Shown here one piece after another: positions 8,282-15,557 of a stretch of DNA of 41,909 nt. The position numbers and the translations under genes are program-made. The DNA is taken from contig JAHEFX010000010.1 of assembly GCA_024639975.1 (NCBI GenBank), forward strand, positions 1-41,909, written 5' to 3'. This stretch comes from a bacterium (lineage in GTDB: Bacteria > Actinomycetota > Acidimicrobiia > Spongiisociales > JAENVV01). The notes below the pieces were generated by a model. That model was not told where the DNA came from, did not search any database, and saw only the letters and a list, made by a program, of their open reading frames with translations. How positions within the stretch are numbered: position 1 is the first letter of the stretch; each line of letters starts with the position of its first letter.

Positions 8282-8303
8282 CCCGACGAGGCACATCGTC
8301 GGG
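8282..8303 (-). terminator. Hairpin right after the UMF1 transporter stop
   Basis: CCCGACGA (8282-8289) and TCGTCGGG (8296-8303) form a perfect 8-bp stem with a 6-nt loop. It sits between the UMF1 stop (8305-8307, minus strand) and the flavoprotein start at 8264. There is no T tract, so it may be a weak or Rho-assisted terminator, or an RNA processing or stability element. Confidence 0.45.
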
Positions 8304-8304
8304 G

Positions 8305-9819
8305 TCAGCCCCCGCTCAGCTCCCACTCGTTCTTCGACGCACGCGCTCGGTCGATGTCGACCCTCGAGAAGAGCACGAAGCCGACGATGAAGAAGATGAT
8401 GATCGAGAGGATGCCGAGCCGCCCGTTGCCGTTCGCCGAGACGATGGCGAACACCAGCGGTCCCCAGATGGCCGAGAACTTCGCAAACACCGAGTAGAAG
8501 CCGTAGAACTCGGCCGAGGCCTCCTCGGGGATCATCGAGCCGTAGAGGCTGCGGCTGAGCGCCTGGATCCCCCCGAGGACGATGCCGATCACCACCCCCG
8601 TGCCGAGGAACGGGAGGAACTCGCCCACCGGCAGCAGGTAGGCGGTGATGGCGATGCCCACCCAGACCACGAGGTTCACCTGGATGGCCCGTCGGATGTT
8701 GGTCCGGGCCGAGAACCAGCCGAACAGGAGAGCACCGCCGAAGGCCACGAACTGGACGACCAGGAACGTCAGGGCGATGTCGGTGACACTCAGCTCGAGC
8801 GTGCCCGACGCGTAGGCCGACGAGATGTTGATCGTCGTCTGGACCCCGTCGTTGTAGAACATGTAGGCGACGATGAACAGCAGGAGCTGTGGGAAGTTCC
8901 GCAGCTGGGCAGCTGTCTTGAACATCCGACTGAAGCCGATACCGGCCATCTTCCCGAACGACGAGGTGAGCGAGACGGTGTCGGTCGAGGCGTCCGATGT
9001 CGCCACCCGATAGACAAGCCACGCCAGGGCGACCATCCACAGGGCGAGGCCGACGTTGAACCAGAGGAAAGGAACGGAGGCGACCAGGGCGATGACGAGG
9101 ACGACGAGTCCGACGACGACCACCGACACGAGTGTCCAGACACCCCGGTGCCAATTGTGGGGGAAGGCGAACGTGGCGGGGATGTCCTGCCCTTCGCCGG
9201 TCTCGGGGAGTCGCTTGAGGGCGAACCAGGTGAACCCGGCCCACCAGACGCCGGTGGAGGCGATTCCGATCCTGGTGACCAGTTCGGTCGAGTCCTCCGG
9301 GGCCAGGAAGATCCCCGCCAACACCAGGGCGAGCCAGAGGCCGCCGCCGACGTAGCCGAGTGCGAAGCCGCGGGAGGAGACCTTGTCGATCGTGTCGGGC
9401 GTGGTCAGGTCGGGGAGGAAACCGTCGTAGAAGACGTTGGCACCCACGAATCCGAGCTGGGCGAGCAGGAAGAACCCGAGGGTGAAGAGGACGTCGCCGC
9501 TGCCGGCGAAGATCAGGACGGAGATGAAGAGCGAGCCGCCATACGCGAAGGTGCGCAGGAATCGCTTCTTGGACGCCGAGTAGTCGGCGACGGCGCCCAG
9601 CACCGGCATGGCGATGAAGAGCAGCAGCGTGCCCAGGGCCAGTCCGAGCGCCCAGAGGGAATCGCCCGAGCGTCCCTGCCAGCCGTCCTCGCCCACGACG
9701 CCGCTGACGAAGAAGGCGGGGAGGACCGCGCCTGCGATGACGGTGGAGTAGGCCGAGTTGGCCCAGTCGTACATCGCCCAACCGAAGAGGGCGCGCTTGT
9801 CGTTCTTGATGGCAGTCAC
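8305..9819 (-). CDS. UMF1/Atg22-type major facilitator transporter (second copy)
   Basis: This 504-residue membrane protein has about 12 hydrophobic segments and the UMF1/Atg22 signature near the N-terminus (WAMYDWANSAYS). It is followed by family blocks such as GANVFYDGFLPDL and, near the C-terminus, a GFYSVFAKFSAIWGP segment. Members are MFS permeases, in yeast linked to vacuolar amino-acid efflux; the bacterial substrate is not established. It shares the family with the protein at 1826-3103 but is longer and only distantly similar. The GTG start at 9819 is preceded by TAGCGT and six bases, a leaderless promoter pattern. A hairpin follows the stop, so it is probably expressed alone. Confidence 0.87.
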   Translation of the reverse strand: MTAIKNDKRALFGWAMYDWANSAYSTVIAGAVLPAFFVSGVVGEDGWQGRSGDSLWALGLALGTLLLFIAMPVLGAVADYSASKKRFLRTFAYGGSLFISVLIFAGSGDVLFTLGFFLLAQLGFVGANVFYDGFLPDLTTPDTIDKVSSRGFALGYVGGGLWLALVLAGIFLAPEDSTELVTRIGIASTGVWWAGFTWFALKRLPETGEGQDIPATFAFPHNWHRGVWTLVSVVVVGLVVLVIALVASVPFLWFNVGLALWMVALAWLVYRVATSDASTDTVSLTSSFGKMAGIGFSRMFKTAAQLRNFPQLLLFIVAYMFYNDGVQTTINISSAYASGTLELSVTDIALTFLVVQFVAFGGALLFGWFSARTNIRRAIQVNLVVWVGIAITAYLLPVGEFLPFLGTGVVIGIVLGGIQALSRSLYGSMIPEEASAEFYGFYSVFAKFSAIWGPLVFAIVSANGNGRLGILSIIIFFIVGFVLFSRVDIDRARASKNEWELSGG

Positions 9820-9825
9820 CCGGAC

Positions 9826-9831
9826 ACGCTA
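9826..9831 (-). promoter_or_regulatory. Candidate leaderless -10 box (TAGCGT)
   Basis: TAGCGT on the minus strand lies exactly 6 nt before the GTG start at 9819. TANNNT at this distance is the usual layout of leaderless promoters in actinobacteria. No good -35 is visible at standard spacing. Confidence 0.4.
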
Positions 9832-9899
9832 CGCGAACACCGTTCTGGTAGCGGTTCAACGGTCGATCGATGATGCCGTTTCGATGGGTACCGGTGGGC

Positions 9900-10535
9900 C
9901 TAGACCTGGTCCGGGCCGTGGCGATTCGCCACGAACCACACGGCTTCAACGGGCACGTCACCGGTGTTGAACAGCCGGTGCGGAGTGGTCGAGTCGAAGG
10001 CGATGGAGTCGCCGGGGCCCATCTCGAACTCCTGGAATCCGATCTGGATTCCGAGGGTCCCTTCGAGTACGTAGCCGTACTCGCGCCCCGAGTGGCGCAT
10101 GAGCGACTCGTCCGTGGTGGACGAACCCCCGACCTCGTAGATCGCTCTCACGAAGTCCACCCCAAGTTCGTCGCCGGGAGAGAGCTCCTCCCACATCACA
10201 CCTGTTTCCAGCCGAACCGAACGGCGTTGGTCAGACCGAACGACCGGCCCGTCCGGCTCACTCTGCTCGCTGGACTCGACCTGGGGAGCCGTGGCTTCGC
10301 CGCCACGCATGACGGTGTCCAGCGAGAGATCGAGCTCCGTGACTATCGACCAGAGCGTGGCGACCGAAGGGAGCGTCTGGCCGCTCTCGATCTGGGAGAT
10401 CATGCTCGGCGAGAGTCCCAGCCGCCGAGCCAGCTCGCGCTGGCTGATCGAGGCCTTCGATCGCTCCTCACGGATCCTGTCGCCGATCCCGATCAATGCC
10501 GTGTCGTCGTTCCGGCCGGACCTCGTGGTCGTCAC
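9900..10535 (-). CDS. XRE-family regulator with C-terminal cupin domain
   Basis: With a GTG start at 10535 this is a 211-residue regulator. Residues about 15-70 form a Cro/C1-type helix-turn-helix (QRELARRLGLSPSMISQIE). Residues about 130-205 form a cupin barrel with RHSGREYGYVLEGTLG and TPHRLFNTG, which normally binds a small effector or metal. The GTG makes a GTGA overlap with the upstream SDR-like gene; an ATG four codons upstream (10547) is the alternative. XRE-cupin proteins usually repress adjacent catabolic genes until a ligand binds. Its likely targets are the SDR-like gene and the divergent transport operon from 11366, whose promoter holds an inverted repeat at 11337-11352. The ligand is unknown. 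Confidence 0.88.
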   Translation of the reverse strand: MTTTRSGRNDDTALIGIGDRIREERSKASISQRELARRLGLSPSMISQIESGQTLPSVATLWSIVTELDLSLDTVMRGGEATAPQVESSEQSEPDGPVVRSDQRRSVRLETGVMWEELSPGDELGVDFVRAIYEVGGSSTTDESLMRHSGREYGYVLEGTLGIQIGFQEFEMGPGDSIAFDSTTPHRLFNTGDVPVEAVWFVANRHGPDQV

Positions 10536-11224
10536 AGGAGCATCCAACCGCCGTCCACGTACAGGTTCACGCCGTTGATCGCCGGGTTCTCGAGCAGGAA
10601 CTCGGTCGCTCCGACGACATCGTCCATGGTCGCAAGCTTGCCGGTGGGCGTTCGGTCGATCACGGCGTCGAGGGTCTTTCCCTCCCAGTAGGGGCTGTCA
10701 CCCACGATGCCCGGGTGGATGGCGTTGAACCGAATCGGCGCAAGCTGGATCGCGAGCGTACGGATGAGACTGCTCACGCCGCCATTGACGGTGGTGACCG
10801 TGGTCGATCCCGGGTAGGGGCGATCCTTGGCGCGCCCGCCGAACAGCACGACCGAGCTCTGGTCGGACAGTCGGTCCAACAGGACGTTGATCGTCGCCGT
10901 GTAGCCCACGAGCTTCATCGTCGTCAGGTAGATGGCTCCGTCGATGTCGTAGTTGCGGATCGGGTTGTCGTCCCGGGCGATGGACGAGAGGATCAAACGG
11001 GATACCGGGCCGACGTCGGCAAGGGCGGCTTCGATCGTGTCGGGGTGCGCCAGGTCGAAGCCGAGCCCCCGGACGCCGCGCCCGACATCGGCAGCGATGG
11101 CCGCAGCTCGTTCGGGGTCGCGTCCGGTCAGGACGACGTCGGCACCCTGCTCGTGATAGCGGCGGGCCACTTCGCGCCCGATACCGCCGGTGCCGCCGAC
11201 GACCAGCACTGTTCCCTCACTCAT
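10532..11224 (-). CDS. SDR-fold protein lacking the Tyr-x3-Lys catalytic pair
   Basis: This 230-residue protein has the NAD(P)-binding GGTGGIG loop and a second strand ending VVLTGRD, typical of short-chain dehydrogenases. Where the family has Y-x-x-x-K before the helix ending in L-x-R-x-L-A, this protein has V143-T-T-V-N147, so both catalytic residues are replaced. The C-terminus keeps family features (NAIHPGIV and an NLYVDGGWML ending). It could be a non-catalytic cofactor sensor or an enzyme with altered chemistry. ATG at 11224 has AGGAG upstream. It is coupled to the XRE-cupin regulator by GTGA, suggesting the pair work together. Confidence 0.82.
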   Translation of the reverse strand: MSEGTVLVVGGTGGIGREVARRYHEQGADVVLTGRDPERAAAIAADVGRGVRGLGFDLAHPDTIEAALADVGPVSRLILSSIARDDNPIRNYDIDGAIYLTTMKLVGYTATINVLLDRLSDQSSVVLFGGRAKDRPYPGSTTVTTVNGGVSSLIRTLAIQLAPIRFNAIHPGIVGDSPYWEGKTLDAVIDRTPTGKLATMDDVVGATEFLLENPAINGVNLYVDGGWMLL

Positions 11225-11256
11225 GGTGTAACTCCTACTGGACGACCACTGAACCA

Positions 11257-11285
11257 ACACTAGACAGGGTTGGGCTTGGTGTGAA
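11257..11285 (-). promoter_or_regulatory. Candidate promoter of the SDR-like/XRE-cupin unit
   Basis: On the minus strand, TTCACA (11280-11285) is 17 nt from TAGTGT (11257-11262), followed by AGGAG and the ATG at 11224. The -35 matches five of six consensus positions; the -10 is weaker but fits TANNNT. Confidence 0.45.
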
Positions 11286-11312
11286 CCAGAAATGAACATA
11301 CGCAGGATTTCG

Positions 11313-11341
11313 TGGACAGGGGCAGGTCGAATGTGTACTGT
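11313..11341 (+). promoter_or_regulatory. Candidate promoter of the transport/hydrolase operon
   Basis: TGGACA (11313-11318) is 17 nt from TACTGT (11336-11341), placing the transcript start about 17 nt before ATG 11366. The -10 overlaps an inverted repeat that could be an operator. Confidence 0.45.
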
Positions 11342-11352
11342 CGCTGAACAGT
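11337..11352. promoter_or_regulatory. Candidate operator: inverted repeat over the -10 box
   Basis: ACTGT (11337-11341) and ACAGT (11348-11352) are inverted around six bases and cover the -10 and start site of the plus-strand promoter. The adjacent XRE-cupin protein is the natural candidate to bind it, but this is inference from position. Confidence 0.35.
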
Positions 11353-11365
11353 GGTAAACGAATCG

Positions 11366-12241
11366 ATGTCGATCGCCGTCATAGGGCTGGGCCGGATGGG
11401 GGCTGCGATGGCTCGCCGACTCGCCGGTGCCGGCCACCGTCTGACGGTATGGAACCGGGACGGGAAGAAGGCCGCGACGATCGCCGCAGAGACCGGCGCC
11501 ACCCCGAGTGACTCCGCCGCGTCGGCGGTGGCCGGTGCCGAACTGGTCATCTCGAGCCTCGCCGACGATGCAGCGCTCCGATCCGTCTATCTCGGCGATG
11601 GCGGCGTCGTGGCCGGCCTCGGCACCGACACGGTCGTCGCCGATACCAGCACCGTTGACCCCGAAACGGTCTTCGAAGTCGGCCGAGCGATCGACGCCGC
11701 GGGCGCCGCCTTCCTCGATTGCCCGGTGTCGGGGAGTGTCTCGACCGTGGATACCGGTGCCCTGACCGTGATGGTGGGCGGCGACCCCGCCCAACTTCCC
11801 GTCCTCCGACGGGCATTCGACTCGATCGCCAAGACGGTGCTCCACGTCGGGCCCCGTGGGGCCGGGGCCGCAACCAAGCTCGCGGTCAACGGCCTGGTCC
11901 ATGGCCTCAACGTCGCTCTGGCCGAGGCACTGGTCCTCGCCGAGAGGGCTGGCGTCGAGCGTTCGACTGCGTACGAGGTCTTCGCCAGCGGCGCCGCAGC
12001 GGCACCTTTCGTGCTCTACAAGCGCGAGGCCTATGAGCGGCCGGACGAGGCGTCTGTGGCCTTCACACTCGATCTCGTCGCAAAGGACCTCGAACTGATC
12101 ACCGGCTTGGCCGATCGCGTCGGTGCGCCCATGGCACAGGCGGAGACGGACCTCGGGGTCGTCCGATCGGCGATCGACGCCGGTTTCGGTGCCAGCGACA
12201 TGAGCGCCGTGGCCGTCCATCTTCGTGGAGGAAGACCCTGA
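11366..12241 (+). CDS. Beta-hydroxyacid dehydrogenase (3-hydroxyisobutyrate dehydrogenase family)
   Basis: ATG at 11366 gives 291 residues; an in-frame GTG at 11351 would add five. The N-terminus has the GLGRMGAAMARRL dinucleotide loop. The substrate-binding DCPVSGS block follows, and the catalytic Lys is K171 in GAATKLAVN, as in 3-hydroxyisobutyrate, tartronate semialdehyde and succinic semialdehyde reductases of the GLYR branch. The enzyme interconverts a 3-hydroxy acid and an oxo or semialdehyde acid with NAD(P). It is the first gene of the plus-strand operon, and its TGA overlaps the ATG of the bicupin by one base. Which hydroxy acid it uses is not visible. Confidence 0.87.
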   Translation: MSIAVIGLGRMGAAMARRLAGAGHRLTVWNRDGKKAATIAAETGATPSDSAASAVAGAELVISSLADDAALRSVYLGDGGVVAGLGTDTVVADTSTVDPETVFEVGRAIDAAGAAFLDCPVSGSVSTVDTGALTVMVGGDPAQLPVLRRAFDSIAKTVLHVGPRGAGAATKLAVNGLVHGLNVALAEALVLAERAGVERSTAYEVFASGAAAAPFVLYKREAYERPDEASVAFTLDLVAKDLELITGLADRVGAPMAQAETDLGVVRSAIDAGFGASDMSAVAVHLRGGRP

Positions 12242-13131
12242 TGGCCGAGCACATCGTCAAACACCGGGAGGGGCTTGCCTTCGAGGTGCCCGCCGAATAC
12301 GAGCCCCGAAGCACCGGGTACACCGCCGACCCTGTCGTCTCCGAGATGGGTGGGGCAGTTCAGATGGGCTTCCGCGTGGCGCGAGTTGCCGCCGGGGGCA
12401 GCGTGGACACCCATCTGCATTCGTTCGAGGAATCGATCTACGTGGTCGACGGGGAACTGGTCTTGGACACCCCCGAGGGGAGCTACGAGCTCGTCACGGG
12501 CGACTACGGCCTCATCCCTGTCGGCATGCCGCACGCCTTGAGGAACCGGTCGGGCCGGCCCGTCGAGTTCGCGGAGATGCAGGCACCGCTGCCCAGGGCT
12601 CGTTTCGACCATGACACCAGGTTTCCCGAGCCCATCGTCGCCGCCGAACCGGTCCGGATCGACGTGCGCGATCCCCGCAACCGCTACTTCGGGCACATCG
12701 ACCGCGAGTCGATGGACCCGGCCGGCCAGACCCAGGACCGTCTCGCCGTGTCGGCGAGCATGCGGACGGCGTTGCTCGTCTACTCGGGGATCAGCGTGAA
12801 GATGATGGTCGACTCGGACCTCGGTGCGGACCTGTCCACGATGTTCATGGTCCAGTACGAGCAGGGGGGCTTCGCCGGCGCCCACGACCATCCCCTCGAG
12901 GAGGCCTACCTGATCCTCGACGGCGAGGTCGAGGCCTTCTTCGACGGCAAGCGATACGAGTTGTCGCCCGGCGACGTGGCCTGGGCGGGAGTCGGTTGCG
13001 TGCATGAGTTCCGCAACATCGGCGAGGGCCGCGTCCGGTGGCTCGAGACACAAGCGCCCCAGCCACCGCCACGCCATTCCTATCGCTTCGCCCGTGACTG
13101 GGAGTATCTCGACGGAGTGCTCGAAGGGTGA
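12241..13131 (+). CDS. Bicupin protein, similar in layout to ureidoglycine aminohydrolase
   Basis: This 296-residue cytoplasmic protein has two cupin barrels, at about 45-120 and 190-275. Each carries metal-binding motifs of the H-x-H-x(3-4)-E type: THLHSFEESIYVVDGEL in the first and AHDHPLEEAYLILDGEV in the second. Each also has a downstream His (GMPHALRN and CVHEFRN). Size and layout resemble (S)-ureidoglycine aminohydrolase (AllE/UGHY), a manganese enzyme of purine catabolism, but other bicupins such as dioxygenases and isomerases look alike, so I give no symbol. The gene lies between a hydroxyacid dehydrogenase (1-base overlap) and an amidohydrolase (28-base gap), which supports a catabolic role on the imported compound. 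Confidence 0.78.
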   Translation: MAEHIVKHREGLAFEVPAEYEPRSTGYTADPVVSEMGGAVQMGFRVARVAAGGSVDTHLHSFEESIYVVDGELVLDTPEGSYELVTGDYGLIPVGMPHALRNRSGRPVEFAEMQAPLPRARFDHDTRFPEPIVAAEPVRIDVRDPRNRYFGHIDRESMDPAGQTQDRLAVSASMRTALLVYSGISVKMMVDSDLGADLSTMFMVQYEQGGFAGAHDHPLEEAYLILDGEVEAFFDGKRYELSPGDVAWAGVGCVHEFRNIGEGRVRWLETQAPQPPPRHSYRFARDWEYLDGVLEG

Positions 13132-13159
13132 GAGTGTTCGCCACCAGCGAGCCGGGCCC

Positions 13160-14446
13160 ATGAGCCGCACACTCATAAGGGGCGGGACGGTGTTGACCAT
13201 GGGCGGGTCCAACCACGTCGAGGCCGACGTCCTGATCGAGGACGGCTGGATCAGTGAGATCGCCCCCGGTCTGCGTGATCGCGGCGCCGAGGTGATCGAT
13301 GCTTCCGAGGCAATCGTCATGCCCGGCTTCGTCGATGCCCACCGACACCTGTGGCGGACCATCGCCAAGCACTTCGCCGATCCGTCGGTGGTCGAGGGCC
13401 TGGCCAGCCACCTCGAGCCGGACGACGTCTATGCCTCCACCCTTCTCGGGCTCCTGGCGTCGGCTGCTGCCGGCACCACGACGGTGGTCGATTGGTGCGA
13501 TGTAGCCGTCTCGGACGCCCATCTGGAAGCGGCCCTCCAGGCCCACGCCGACTCCGGTCTCAGAACGGTCTTCGCTCCCGGCTCCCACATTCCCAAGGCT
13601 TCGTGGCGGACCGCCCTGGACCGGGTTGCGGCCATGTCCGCCGAGCCGTTGCAGACCCTCTCGGCCGGGCCGCCCGACCCGGGTGTGAACGGGATCGATG
13701 CCGTCGACGACGGTATCGGGCACGCGCGCGAGCTCGGGATACGGTCCCACGTCCATGTCGGGACATCCGACGAGCAGCGTGGAGTCGTCGCCGAGATGGC
13801 TCGGCGACGATTGCTCGGCGACGACGTCACACTCGTCCACTGCACCAAGCTGGATGGGTCCGACCTTGACGCCCTTGCCCAAGCTGGTTCGCCGGTGGTA
13901 CTGACTCCCTCGACCGAGATGGCAAAGGGTGTGGGCATGCCGCCCGTGCAGGAGTTCTTGGACCGTGAGATAGTCATTGGCCTGGGCGTCGACGATGAGA
14001 GCCTCGCCCCCGGAGATGTCTTCGCACAGATGCGGGCGACGATCTCGCTCCAGCACGCGATGTACTTCGACCTCAAGCTGGTCGGCAAGGCCGGGCTCCC
14101 CAACCTCATGTCGACACGCGAGGTCATTCGTTGCGCCACCATCGACGGGGCACGTGCCGCAGGCTTGGCAGACCGGACTGGGAGCCTCGAGCCCGGCAAG
14201 CGTGCCGATCTCCTCGTGCTGCGCACGGATCGCCCGAACATCCACCCGATCAACGATCCGATCGGGGCCGTGGTGTGGGGAATGGACTCTTCGAACCTCG
14301 ATTGGGTGCTTGTGGCGGGGAGTCCGGTGGTCGAACGCGGCGAATCGGTTGCCGACGTCGCCAAGGTCCGGGACCTGGCCGAAGCCGCACTCCTTCGGGT
14401 CGGCGAACGGGCCGGACTCGTGACGGTTGGGGAGGCGGGAGCATGA
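13160..14446 (+). CDS. Amidohydrolase (ATZ/TRZ, deaminase-like branch), free-standing
   Basis: ATG at 13160 gives a 428-residue metal-dependent hydrolase; the frame is open further upstream, but the protein family begins at this Met. Metal ligands visible are H61 and H63 (DAHRHLW), H199 (HVHVGT), H227 (VHCTKL) and D278 (GVDDES). The C-terminus carries the usual ATIDGARAAGL and LEPGKRADLL blocks, which bring the chain back to the small beta domain. Deaminases of this branch have Glu three residues after the third His; here that position is Thr. The substrate is therefore open. It is paralogous to the amidohydrolase domain at the end of the 18552-21020 fusion. It overlaps the permease by ATGA. 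Confidence 0.85.
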   Translation: MSRTLIRGGTVLTMGGSNHVEADVLIEDGWISEIAPGLRDRGAEVIDASEAIVMPGFVDAHRHLWRTIAKHFADPSVVEGLASHLEPDDVYASTLLGLLASAAAGTTTVVDWCDVAVSDAHLEAALQAHADSGLRTVFAPGSHIPKASWRTALDRVAAMSAEPLQTLSAGPPDPGVNGIDAVDDGIGHARELGIRSHVHVGTSDEQRGVVAEMARRRLLGDDVTLVHCTKLDGSDLDALAQAGSPVVLTPSTEMAKGVGMPPVQEFLDREIVIGLGVDDESLAPGDVFAQMRATISLQHAMYFDLKLVGKAGLPNLMSTREVIRCATIDGARAAGLADRTGSLEPGKRADLLVLRTDRPNIHPINDPIGAVVWGMDSSNLDWVLVAGSPVVERGESVADVAKVRDLAEAALLRVGERAGLVTVGEAGA

Positions 14447-15486
14447 CCGACCGGCCCGCCAGTTCGAGCTTTGTCACGTCCTTCGTGGTGGCGTCACGGT
14501 ACCTGCCGGTGTACGTGGCGATCCTCCTGCTCGTGGCGGTGGCCGCCATCTGGGTGCCCCAGGTCCTCAGCCCAGTCGCCCTTGCGGCCATCGCCCCCTT
14601 CGGGGCCCTGCTCGGGATCACCGCCCTCGGGCAGATGCTCGTTGTGATGACCGGCGGCATCGACCTGAGCACCCCAGGAACACTGACGCTCGCGGCCATG
14701 ATCATGGTGGGGGTCGGGCAGCAATCCGACGATCGGATCTGGCTGGCCGTCGCAGTGGCGGTGGGGGTCGCGGCCCTCATCGGCCTGGTAAACGGCATCC
14801 TCATCGGCGGCATCAAGCTCAATCCCCTCATCGTGACCCTCGCCGTGGGCCAAGTCGTCGTCGGGGTCGTGAACCGGTACGCCAAAACCTTCCCGGTGCA
14901 GAGCGCGGTCCCATCGGCCTGGTCGGACTGGGCCTCCACCAGGATCCTTGGGATCAGCCCCATCTTCTGGGCGGGTCTGGCAGTCACCGGCTTGCTGATC
15001 GTCGGCCTGCGCTACACATCGTTCGGGCGCAGGTTCCAGGTCGTCGGAGCCAACCCCGTGGCGTCCCAGGTCGTGGGTGTCAGAGTCACCTTCAATCAGA
15101 TCATGGTCTACGTCGCTGCCTCCGCCCTCTACGCCGTGGCAGGCGTGGCCCTCGCCGGCCTCCTTCGCAACCCGGGGGTGAACATCGGCAGCCCCTACCT
15201 GCTGGGGCCGATCGCCGCAGTCGTGATCGGCGGCGCCTCCCTGACCGGTGGGCTCGCTTCGCCGCTTTCCACGTTCGCGGCGGCGGTCTTCCTCACGGGT
15301 CTCAACCAGATGATGTTGGCTCTCGGTCTCCCGACCTCTCTCCAGTTCGTGGTGTTCGGCGTCGTGATCATCGGCGGCATGCTCGTGTCGGGGGATCGGA
15401 TCATCAAAGGAGTCGAGCGGGTCCTGCGCGATCGGCGAAGACCTGTCTCGAGTTCATCGGCCGGGACTCCGGCCGGCCCTGGTTGA
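14443..15486 (+). CDS. ABC transporter permease, CUT2/RbsC type
   Basis: This 347-residue inner-membrane protein belongs to the branched-chain amino acid/ribose permease family (BPD_transp_2). It has about 8-10 hydrophobic segments and the conserved block VVMTGGIDLSTPGT near residue 70. It has the cytoplasmic coupling region (GRRFQVVGANPVASQVVGV) and the later GGASLTGGLASP loop. It is one of two permease chains in the operon; the other is the N-terminal half of the 18552-21020 protein. The two probably form the heterodimeric channel fed by the binding protein at 15554 and driven by the ATPase at 16990. The start makes an ATGA overlap with the amidohydrolase. Confidence 0.9.
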   Translation: MTDRPASSSFVTSFVVASRYLPVYVAILLLVAVAAIWVPQVLSPVALAAIAPFGALLGITALGQMLVVMTGGIDLSTPGTLTLAAMIMVGVGQQSDDRIWLAVAVAVGVAALIGLVNGILIGGIKLNPLIVTLAVGQVVVGVVNRYAKTFPVQSAVPSAWSDWASTRILGISPIFWAGLAVTGLLIVGLRYTSFGRRFQVVGANPVASQVVGVRVTFNQIMVYVAASALYAVAGVALAGLLRNPGVNIGSPYLLGPIAAVVIGGASLTGGLASPLSTFAAAVFLTGLNQMMLALGLPTSLQFVVFGVVIIGGMLVSGDRIIKGVERVLRDRRRPVSSSSAGTPAGPG

Positions 15487-15506
15487 GGAGGCGTACGACG
15501 CAGCTG

Positions 15507-15557
15507 ATGACAAAGACACGCATGAGAAGAAAGCTCAAGGAGGAAGCACACACATGA
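15507..15557 (+). CDS. Possible 16-codon basic leader ORF, ATGA-coupled to the binding protein
   Basis: ATG at 15507 opens a 16-codon frame, reading MTKTRMRRKLKEEAHT, whose TGA overlaps the ATG of the binding-protein gene. The perfect AAGGAGG ribosome site for that gene (15537-15543) lies inside it. Translation of the leader could open or mask this site. It may equally be chance, because no clear ribosome site precedes the leader itself. Confidence 0.25.
   Translation: MTKTRMRRKLKEEAHT
15537..15543 (+). promoter_or_regulatory. Perfect Shine-Dalgarno (AAGGAGG) before the binding protein
   Basis: AAGGAGG lies 10 nt before ATG 15554. It is the strongest ribosome site noticed in the window and fits the need for excess binding protein over the other transporter parts. 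Confidence 0.7.

Noticed and set aside
8261-9961. A 566-codon frame on the minus strand overlapping the UMF1 transporter in another frame
   Set aside because: Arg-, His- and Pro-rich composition, no domain, and the transporter frame has a complete membrane protein.
11225-12220. In-frame extension of the SDR-like gene upstream across the divergent promoter
   Set aside because: It would run antisense through the hydroxyacid dehydrogenase; the ATG at 11224 has AGGAG and begins just before the nucleotide-binding strand.
12241-13131. Firm naming of the bicupin as ureidoglycine aminohydrolase (allE)
   Set aside because: The layout fits, but no other allantoin pathway gene is nearby and many bicupins share the same motifs.
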